Source: Candidatus Poseidoniaceae archaeon | GTDB lineage: Archaea; Thermoplasmatota; Poseidoniia; Poseidoniales; Poseidoniaceae | DNA: 6,258 nt | Direction: 5' to 3' | Assembly: GCA_013330015.1 (NCBI GenBank) | Contig: DUJC01000067.1 | Coordinates: forward strand, 1 to 6,258 | In this document: positions 1 to 5,541 of the stretch, piece after piece | How positions within the stretch are numbered: the first letter of the stretch is position 1 | How the letters are laid out: every line of letters begins with the position of its first letter | Notes under the pieces: generated by a model | Databases searched by the model: none | What the model was told of the DNA's origin: nothing | What the model saw: only the letters and a program-made list of their open reading frames with translations | Position numbers and translations under genes: made by a program

Positions 1-878
1 AGCATGTGTACGCCTTGGAAAACATATTTTTCGTCAATGCCTTTGACAGCAAGAACACCCTTGTATCTAAACAGTTTTTCGCCGTACTCTCGCATGAGCT
101 TCCCGATGTAACGCTCGAGCTTGTTGACATTGAGTTCACCTTCGAACTTCATACTCGTCGAAGTGACTCGGTCATCGTGTTCGTGTTCTGCATCAGTATC
201 GAGGAATTCTGGATCCATCTCAAGCGTCTTTTCCAAATCGAAGGCTCCAATGTTGATGAGTTCCTTTGGATCAATGATGCTATTTTGGGTATGGAAAATC
301 GGAGCAAACCCGTTAATGGATTTGATTCGTGACTCGACATGTGCTATCTCTTGATCGTTTACCAAGTCAATCTTGTTGAGCATGATGCGGTCAGCAAAAG
401 CAAGTTGTTCCACGGATTCGTTTTCAATCCCTTCCGGTTTTTCATCGTCGAGATGTTGAATGATATGTTTTGCATCGACCACGGTGATGATTCCATCCAG
501 ATTGTAATTCTCGGCAACTCGCTCATCAGCAAAGAATGTCTGAGCAACGGGCGCAGGATCTGCAAGCCCTGTGGTTTCAATGATGACCCCATCGAAATCC
601 TTGATTCGGTCGTGCATGTTGTTGAGAACTTCCGTCAAATCGCCGCGTACAGTACAGCAGATGCAACCGTTCATCACTTCGATGATGCTTTCTTCTGAGC
701 TTTCAACAAGGATGTTCTCGTCGACGCCAACATCTCCAAACTCATTTTCGATGACAGCGAATTTCATCTTGTGCTCTGTACTCGTCAAAATGTGGTTCAG
801 CAACGTTGTTTTTCCAGAGCCCAGGAAACCGGTTAGAACGGTTACGGGCAGGCGCTTGTCTTGCTCTGCATTTGTCAT
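1..878 (-). CDS. COG0523/CobW-family GTP-binding metallochaperone (partial, C-terminus beyond left edge)
   Basis: Reading the minus strand from the ATG at 878-876 gives 292 uninterrupted residues with no stop before the window edge. Motifs visible in order: Walker A GFLGSGKTT (17-25), the ENEFG segment (45-49), the family signature GCICC (71-75, a CxCC metal-binding motif), a Walker-B-like IIETTG (99-104) and the base-specificity motif NKID (168-171). A short His/acidic stretch, HEHDD (232-236), lies in the linker before the C-terminal domain, whose start (VNKLERYIGKLM, then FQGVHM) is seen. Proteins of this family hydrolyse GTP and deliver metals (zinc, cobalt or nickel, depending on subgroup) in the cytosol; which metal applies here cannot be told. 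Some tens of residues are probably missing. In-frame GTG codons at 887 and 899 are alternative starts; a stop at 911-909 limits any extension. Transcribed divergently from the reductase gene. Family assignment is firm, subgroup unknown. Confidence 0.93.
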   Translation of the reverse strand, partial: MTNAEQDKRLPVTVLTGFLGSGKTTLLNHILTSTEHKMKFAVIENEFGDVGVDENILVESSEESIIEVMNGCICCTVRGDLTEVLNNMHDRIKDFDGVIIETTGLADPAPVAQTFFADERVAENYNLDGIITVVDAKHIIQHLDDEKPEGIENESVEQLAFADRIMLNKIDLVNDQEIAHVESRIKSINGFAPIFHTQNSIIDPKELINIGAFDLEKTLEMDPEFLDTDAEHEHDDRVTSTSMKFEGELNVNKLERYIGKLMREYGEKLFRYKGVLAVKGIDEKYVFQGVHM

Positions 879-1004
879 GTTGTTCACTAGGTCGACCACT
901 ATTAATACCTATTTAATCAAAAGTATTACGCCCTGCATATAGCGTATTTGCGAAATTTTGGTCGACACCGTTGAATTCATGAGCCGTGTCTCCCTCCTAG
1001 CCAC
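879..1004. promoter_or_regulatory. Divergent intergenic promoter region
   Basis: This AT-rich 126-base gap separates the divergently transcribed CobW-family and reductase genes and must carry both promoters. The minus-strand TATA candidate is listed separately. For the plus strand the choice is unclear: TGCATATAG at 934-942 would give a leader of about 40 bases, while TTGAATTCAT at 971-980 sits at the right distance for leaderless transcription from 1005 but matches the consensus poorly. GGTCGAC occurs at 890-896 and again at 960-966, 70 bases apart. No Shine-Dalgarno sequence precedes the ATG at 1005; the sequence there is pyrimidine-rich (TCCCTCC). Confidence 0.5.
910..917 (-). promoter_or_regulatory. 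Candidate TATA box for the CobW-family gene
   Basis: The minus strand reads ATTAAATA here, close to the archaeal TATA consensus. Transcription starting about 26 bases downstream of its centre would begin near 887, giving a leader of about nine bases before the ATG at 878, or a leaderless transcript on the in-frame GTG at 887. No clear Shine-Dalgarno sequence precedes either start, which agrees with a very short or absent leader. Inferred from sequence and spacing only. Confidence 0.4.
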
Positions 1005-2240
1005 ATGGCCGACATAAAGCGATGCGACCTGCTCATCATTGGAGCAGGTCCGGGAGGTGGCTCTGCAGCCATCCACGCATCACGGCTCGGCCTCTCTACG
1101 GTCGTTGTGGAAGCTGACGGTGAGGTCGGGACGCCTGTTCATTGCGGCGAATGTCTTTCGGAACTGGCTGTTCAAAATCTTGATTTGCAAATTCCAGATC
1201 ATGTCAAGGCATTGGATGTCAAGGGCATTCGCGTCATTTTTCCGGGTGGAGAAAACAAACTTCTGACAGAGTCTGGTTATGTTCTCGAAAAGCATTTGTT
1301 CGAACAATGGTTGATGGACGAAGCGATTGCACTTGGGGCAGAACTGCATCTCAAGCATCGTGTCACATCTATGAAAAGAATTTACAATAGCAAAAATCAA
1401 TTTTCCAATTGGATTATTGAAGGTAGAGGAAATGAATTTCCAATTGAATGTTCTGCCGTAATCGATGCTTCTGGGGTCTCTGGTGCAGCATCAAAACTCC
1501 TCGATATGGGAACCGAAGTCGAGGTCATTGCTGGATTCCAGTATGAGATGAACGATGTTCCAAACGATGGGTACCTTGACTTCTACCTCTGGCCGAAATA
1601 CTCGCCACACGGATATGTATGGATGATTCCGAAGGAGGGCGAGCGGGCCAACGTGGGTTTGGTCACAACCGACAAAAAGGGCGCTATTCGATATCTCAAC
1701 TCCTTCATTGAGGATACGTACCTTGCTGGAAAGCCGACCGTCAATCCACCCTGGCGAAAAGACAAAGTCAAGGTTAAGCCGTTTGGGGGGACGATTCCAA
1801 TCTCCGGCCCGAGAAGCAAAACCGTCGATGATGGGCTGATTCTAGTTGGTGATGCAGCGGGTTTCACTTCTCCTCTGTTTGAGGGCGGTTCTCATCTTGC
1901 GTTGTGGTCTGGCCGTGAAGCGGCTCAAGTTCTGTCCAAAGCCATCAACAGCGGAGATCTTTCGGCGAACGCATTGAAACCTTACGAACAGGCATGGAAA
2001 TCGACCTTCCCTCCATATCACAAGATTTTGAAAGGGAAAACAGCGTTGTACAATCTCTCCGATGACGAAATGACGGCGATGGCAAAATGTCTGCCAGAAG
2101 AACTTGGAAACATGGGTCCGCTCACAAAACTTGGAATCGGCCTCAAGATTATGGTTCGTAAACCGAAACTTCTCTTCAAGCGTGTGATTTCTGTTCTTCT
2201 CTCGTTTGGATACAGCCGTGCGAAACACTTCGGCTGGTGA
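1005..2240 (+). CDS. Geranylgeranyl reductase family FAD-dependent oxidoreductase
   Basis: The 411-residue protein is about the usual length for the family. It begins with a Rossmann FAD-binding fold: GAGPGG (13-18) and an acidic residue ending the second strand (E36). Next comes HCGEC (46-50), at the place where archaeal geranylgeranyl reductases carry a conserved cysteine near the flavin. YVWMIPK (204-210) corresponds to the family's YxWxFP substrate-pocket motif, and GDAAGF (282-287), followed by FEGG and a helix, is the second FAD-binding motif. Family members use FAD to hydrogenate the isoprenoid double bonds of archaeal membrane lipids; some relatives act on quinone or chlorophyll tails, so the substrate is not settled. 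The C-terminus (about 380-411) is basic and hydrophobic, which could help membrane contact. The ATG at 1005 places the FAD motif at the expected distance from the N-terminus. Codons 122-150 are unusually AT-rich. ccmF follows after 45 bases on the same strand. Confidence 0.92.
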   Translation: MADIKRCDLLIIGAGPGGGSAAIHASRLGLSTVVVEADGEVGTPVHCGECLSELAVQNLDLQIPDHVKALDVKGIRVIFPGGENKLLTESGYVLEKHLFEQWLMDEAIALGAELHLKHRVTSMKRIYNSKNQFSNWIIEGRGNEFPIECSAVIDASGVSGAASKLLDMGTEVEVIAGFQYEMNDVPNDGYLDFYLWPKYSPHGYVWMIPKEGERANVGLVTTDKKGAIRYLNSFIEDTYLAGKPTVNPPWRKDKVKVKPFGGTIPISGPRSKTVDDGLILVGDAAGFTSPLFEGGSHLALWSGREAAQVLSKAINSGDLSANALKPYEQAWKSTFPPYHKILKGKTALYNLSDDEMTAMAKCLPEELGNMGPLTKLGIGLKIMVRKPKLLFKRVISVLLSFGYSRAKHFGW

Positions 2241-2281
2241 TGGACTCACGCAAAGCAATAACAAGGATGCAGCCTTGGTAA
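2240..2281 (+). other. Possible 13-codon mini-ORF bridging the reductase stop and the ccmF start
   Basis: The reductase stop overlaps an ATG (TGATG, 2238-2242). That ATG opens a reading frame MDSRKAITRMQPW ending at TAA 2279-2281, four bases before the ccmF ATG. This is the geometry expected for translational coupling, since a ribosome ending the reductase could restart and deliver itself to ccmF. Such a short frame also arises easily by chance. Nothing in the peptide is recognisable, so it is recorded as a candidate, not as a gene. Confidence 0.15.
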
Positions 2282-2285
2282 CAGC

Positions 2286-4727
2286 ATGTGGGGATGGACA
2301 CTTGTTCTGGCCGTCCTTGCTTGCATCGTCATGATGCTGTGGCCGAAGTGGCGGGTTGAGCAACCAATCGTTTCGGTATTCCTTCACCTAGCGGTGGCCG
2401 TCCCTTTCGTAGCGCTCGCATCTCGATTCATTGTGAACGACACATCCATTCTCCATGTTGCATTGAATGGAGGCGAGGACCTACCCCTCAAGTACCGCTT
2501 TGCGGCAACGTGGGCTGCAAGGGAAGGGCCACTGCTCATGTGGGCTGCTTGGATGGGTCTTGTGGCATGGTGGTTTGGTCGTCCCCTTGCGTCAGAAGGA
2601 GATCAGACGCATCGACTTCGACTGCGCTTGATGCATGGTTTTACGCTCCTTCTTCTTCTCATTTCGATGACGCTCGACCCTTTTGCAGAAAACCCACTCG
2701 GGCTGAAGGGAACGGGATTGAACGAACTGCTGCAAACCGATTTGATGGTGATTCATCCACCGCTTGTTTTCCTTGCATACTCGCTGTGCATTGCCCTTGC
2801 AGCGACCAGTCTCGCCATTCTTCAATACGATGATGATACGGACATTGACAAGCGAATGCTGCACCAAACACGCCCCGGATTGCTCATTGCGACCCTTGGA
2901 ATCGGATTGGGAGGACTTTGGGCCTACATGGTTCTCGATTGGGGAGGCTACTGGGCATGGGATCCAGTCGAAACAGGTTCCTTCCTTCCATGGCTTGCTC
3001 TCGTCCTAATGGGCCATCTTCGAACACGGCCAGGAAAAACCTCGACCTTGATGTGGACAGGGCTTGGCCTTGCTACAGGTGCTCTAGCATTGTTCGCAAC
3101 CTTGGTGACCCGTGCTGGTGGCGTTTGGGCAGCGTCAGTCCACACATTCGTTATCGGAGATACGGATGGAGCGCCACCAACGGATGTGTTCGGTCGAATG
3201 ATGATTCTCAAAAATCGGGCTGAAGGTGTTGAAATCGTCTCGTATGTGTTGCTGATTCTCTTGCTCAGTGGTGTCTTCATTCGCGCAGCACAAGGCACAA
3301 CACGTCGGCCGTTCTCGAACCTGTTCCTCATTCCTATCGTCGGTGCTTTGATCGCAGTCCTGTTTGATTACAGAACCTACGAATTCGCTCCATCTTTGTT
3401 CTTTGTAGCGATGGTCTTCGCACCAACGGCTGTCGATTGGCCAAAGCACCTCCAAAAGGACGAATCTCTTTGGTCGTACAAGGGCTTCCTCTCATTGCCT
3501 TGGCTGATTCTCGTGCCTGCGGTTGCTTATCTCCTCACGCAAGACCTTCTCTTTGTGTTGCTCAATACACTGATGTTTGTGCCACTCTATGCTGCTCCAG
3601 ATGCTCGAAAAGCGTGGGGTTGGGGTGCAGCTGGAACGATGATGTGTTTAGCTTCAGCATGGTCTGGTTTGGTCGACCTCTACGTTGCAGCCATTATGCT
3701 CGGCTTCTATATTCTCCCCTGGCTCGTGATGGGTGAGGAAGAGATGGAGCAGAAGCCGTGGCTAACCCACAAATTCATCATGAGAACAACGCTCTGGGCG
3801 CCTGTTGTCCTGACCAGTCTGTACATCATCCTCACACTGATTATTCTCGTCTCGAGCATCGATGCTGTCCAATTCAATGCACACGAGCTCTACGGTGCTC
3901 CATTCGTGATGGGCATGGCCCTTGCTTTGTTCGCATATACCTCGAGAAAACAATCGCCAAAACAGATCGTATCGGTTGTCCTCGGAACCGCTCTTGCATC
4001 CGTTGTTCTTGCTATCCTTGTTCCTTCTGCCCTAGGTGGGGATGCAAGCGAGCCCATTTCTGAATTCCTCTCTCGAGGAACCATTGCATGGCTTGTGCTT
4101 CCTTCCGTTCTTGTTGCGCTTGTTCCAGTTGGTGCTGAAGTGTACAATCGTGTACAAACCTCAGGATTTGGAAAAATTGCTCCCGCAGCTCATCTCGTGC
4201 ATTTCGGAATCCTCTTGTTGCTTATTGGACACGTGTTCACGACAGTTCTCGTCGACCGTGGTGATGCGTCGCATCGCATCACTTTGGTGCGTGGAGAGAT
4301 GGTTGAAGTCGATGGTTATGGCTATGTTTTCGAAGAAATCGTGCTCGAGAGCGATGATCTGGAAGTGGGCGATGGTTACGTCGGAGCCGTCATCAGCGTG
4401 TATTCTGGTGACGAGAAAATAGGTGAAGTTGAGCCCGGCTTGATTCGATTTGATGGCTCTGCCAATCCACCAAGGAGTGAAGTCGATACTTTGGTCCGCT
4501 ACCATGGTGACATCGTGTTCATCTTCGATGGTTCACAAACAACAGGGCTCATGCAACAGGTTTCGACCGATGGTGCTGACTCTGTGCAACGCATGCGTGT
4601 CATCATTTACGACCTTCCAGGTTCGCACTTGGTCTGGGCTGGCTGGGCCCTAATGATGGTCGGAATGGCTTGGTTGACGGTTCTCGATGCTCGAAAAACA
4701 CCGCATCCTCGTAGCGAAGAAGAGTAG
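2286..4727 (+). CDS. ccmF: CcmF-family cytochrome c haem lyase subunit, with expanded membrane region
   Basis: This 813-residue polytopic membrane protein belongs to CcmF of the System I cytochrome c maturation pathway, which joins haem to apocytochrome c on the outer membrane face. The N-terminal part follows CcmF closely: SRFIVNDTSILHVA (46-59), RFAATWAAREGPLLMW (71-86) and IHPP (156-159). The haem-handling WWD motif WGGYWAWDPVETGSFLPW spans 219-236. By motif and spacing, H157, H244, H286 and H639 match the four essential E. coli histidines (173, 261, 303, 491); the 42-residue gap between the second and third is identical. A soluble domain (about 656-778) precedes a last membrane helix (779-800) and an acidic tail ending EEE. 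Length exceeds the E. coli protein (about 647) by about 166 residues, almost all between H286 and H639. The ATG is the only plausible start: the frame is closed by a TAA at 2259-2261 and no strong Shine-Dalgarno is seen. No other ccm gene lies in the window. Confidence 0.93.
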   Translation: MWGWTLVLAVLACIVMMLWPKWRVEQPIVSVFLHLAVAVPFVALASRFIVNDTSILHVALNGGEDLPLKYRFAATWAAREGPLLMWAAWMGLVAWWFGRPLASEGDQTHRLRLRLMHGFTLLLLLISMTLDPFAENPLGLKGTGLNELLQTDLMVIHPPLVFLAYSLCIALAATSLAILQYDDDTDIDKRMLHQTRPGLLIATLGIGLGGLWAYMVLDWGGYWAWDPVETGSFLPWLALVLMGHLRTRPGKTSTLMWTGLGLATGALALFATLVTRAGGVWAASVHTFVIGDTDGAPPTDVFGRMMILKNRAEGVEIVSYVLLILLLSGVFIRAAQGTTRRPFSNLFLIPIVGALIAVLFDYRTYEFAPSLFFVAMVFAPTAVDWPKHLQKDESLWSYKGFLSLPWLILVPAVAYLLTQDLLFVLLNTLMFVPLYAAPDARKAWGWGAAGTMMCLASAWSGLVDLYVAAIMLGFYILPWLVMGEEEMEQKPWLTHKFIMRTTLWAPVVLTSLYIILTLIILVSSIDAVQFNAHELYGAPFVMGMALALFAYTSRKQSPKQIVSVVLGTALASVVLAILVPSALGGDASEPISEFLSRGTIAWLVLPSVLVALVPVGAEVYNRVQTSGFGKIAPAAHLVHFGILLLLIGHVFTTVLVDRGDASHRITLVRGEMVEVDGYGYVFEEIVLESDDLEVGDGYVGAVISVYSGDEKIGEVEPGLIRFDGSANPPRSEVDTLVRYHGDIVFIFDGSQTTGLMQQVSTDGADSVQRMRVIIYDLPGSHLVWAGWALMMVGMAWLTVLDARKTPHPRSEEE

Positions 4728-4776
4728 GTTTTCATCCAATTGACTTATCAATACCTTGCGAGTCGCCGAAGCGTTC

Positions 4777-4782
4777 AGGTGA
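4777..4782 (+). promoter_or_regulatory. Shine-Dalgarno sequence of the FKBP gene
   Basis: AGGTGA lies six bases before the ATG at 4789. It pairs fully with the TCACCT portion of the conserved 16S rRNA 3' end, and it fixes the start of the prolyl isomerase gene. It is the best ribosome binding site in the window and implies a leadered or co-transcribed message here. Confidence 0.65.
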
Positions 4783-4788
4783 ACCCAT

Positions 4789-5487
4789 ATGGAAGAAGGC
4801 GACATTATTCACGTTGATTATGACCTATACAACGGCGAAACAGGCGATTTGATTGAAACCACCCGTGAAGCCACGGCTCAGGAGCATGAAATGCATGATG
4901 AGAACCGCACCTACCAGCCGATGGTCTGTGTTGTAGGATCCGGCTCCCTCATTCCAGGATTCGAAGAAGCACTCCTCGAAGCGGAGGTCGACAAGGACGT
5001 TGATCTCGAACTCGCACCTGCTGACGCATACGGCGAAAAGGATGCAACCATGATTGAAACCATCAGCATCGACAAGCTTCGACGTGCTGTTCGAGACCCG
5101 AATGCACTCTACCTCGGCGCTCCTGTCAACATCGGCGGACGCCAAGGATACCTCTCATTCCTCGCTGCTGGACGTGCTCGTATCGATTACAACCATCCAA
5201 TGGCTGGTAAGACACTCAAATACAACTTCAAAATCGTCAAGGTCGTTGAAGGAAAGGAAGAAAAGGTCGCTGCACTCCTCGAATCGAACACTGGTCACTC
5301 AGACTTTGGTGTCTCTTTCGATGGTGACGACTTGAACATCATCATACCACAAACCATGCTGTTCGATACCAACGCTGCCATGATGAAGTTCCGTCTTGTC
5401 ACTGTCCTTCGTGATGCAGTTAATTGTGGCAAGGTTTCGTTCATCGAAGAGCACGAACCTCGTGTCATCGCTGAAGAAGAAGAGTGA
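4789..5487 (+). CDS. Long-form archaeal FKBP-type peptidyl-prolyl cis-trans isomerase (SlyD/FKBP26-like)
   Basis: The 232-residue protein catalyses proline isomerisation and acts as a folding chaperone; lacking a signal peptide or membrane helix, it should be cytosolic. FKBP core residues, compared with human FKBP12: Y11 (Y26), L54 and I55 (V55, I56), F58 in LIPGFEEAL (W59), Y81 in DAYGEKD (Y82) and Y145 (F99). The core is interrupted by an insert-in-flap domain, about 85-132, the part that gives SlyD-type proteins chaperone activity, and resumes at YNHPMAGKTLKYNFKIVKV (134-152). An extra region between strands (about 24-43, charged and His-containing) and the C-terminal domain (about 153-225) are as in archaeal FKBP26-like proteins. 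The tail ends in five consecutive acidic-rich residues (AEEEE). The ATG has a good Shine-Dalgarno sequence. It lies 61 bases after ccmF; a role in folding respiratory proteins is only inference from position. Confidence 0.93.
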   Translation: MEEGDIIHVDYDLYNGETGDLIETTREATAQEHEMHDENRTYQPMVCVVGSGSLIPGFEEALLEAEVDKDVDLELAPADAYGEKDATMIETISIDKLRRAVRDPNALYLGAPVNIGGRQGYLSFLAAGRARIDYNHPMAGKTLKYNFKIVKVVEGKEEKVAALLESNTGHSDFGVSFDGDDLNIIIPQTMLFDTNAAMMKFRLVTVLRDAVNCGKVSFIEEHEPRVIAEEEE

Positions 5488-5541
5488 ATATAGAGGGAAG
5501 AGATATCTCTCAGACCCTACTCGCTAGAACGAGGGCGTAGC
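5488..5541. promoter_or_regulatory. FKBP-DUF63 intergenic region with a perfect 12-base palindrome
   Basis: AGAGATATCTCT at 5499-5510 is its own reverse complement. Outside it, AGGG (5494-5497) and CCCT (5515-5518) can also pair, though with unequal inner gaps of one and four bases. The symmetry could be a dimeric regulator site or a small RNA hairpin; no T-run follows, so it is not a typical terminator. A TATA-like GAATATAG lies at 5486-5493 across the FKBP stop. GAGG at 5531-5534, seven bases before the ATG at 5542, is a plausible short Shine-Dalgarno sequence. Confidence 0.35.

Noticed and set aside
339..698. Plus-strand open frames of about 110-120 codons at the left end (6-332, 339-698, 571-942)
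   Set aside because: They are antisense to the CobW-family gene, whose Walker A, CxCC and NKID motifs fix the coding strand.
909..980. Minus-strand 23-codon frame upstream of the CobW-family gene, preceded by GGAGG
   Set aside because: The GGAGG is about 12 bases from the ATG, further than usual, the peptide is unremarkable, and the frame crosses the likely promoter region of both genes.
979..1017. Twelve-codon plus-strand frame overlapping the reductase start (MSRVSLLATWPT)
   Set aside because: It is too short, has no ribosome binding site and overlaps the ATG at 1005 out of frame; most likely chance.
1842..2387. Minus-strand open frame of 181 codons across the reductase/ccmF junction
   Set aside because: It lies antisense to two clear genes, has no recognisable motif and a low-complexity basic composition; the opposite strand is fully explained by conserved proteins.
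3135..3455. Minus-strand open frames inside ccmF (for example 2948-3331, 3135-3455, 4161-4505)
   Set aside because: They are shadows of the ccmF reading frame, with no motif and no start signal.
2286..4727. Frameshift or gene fusion as the reason for the long ccmF
   Set aside because: The frame is continuous, hydrophobic segments continue smoothly through the extra region, and the C-terminal CcmF domain and last helix are in place; an internal expansion fits better than a fused second protein.
4728..4788. Terminator or small RNA between ccmF and the FKBP gene
   Set aside because: Only a four-T run (4729-4732) and a weak TATA-like stretch are seen; no stable hairpin or long T-tract.
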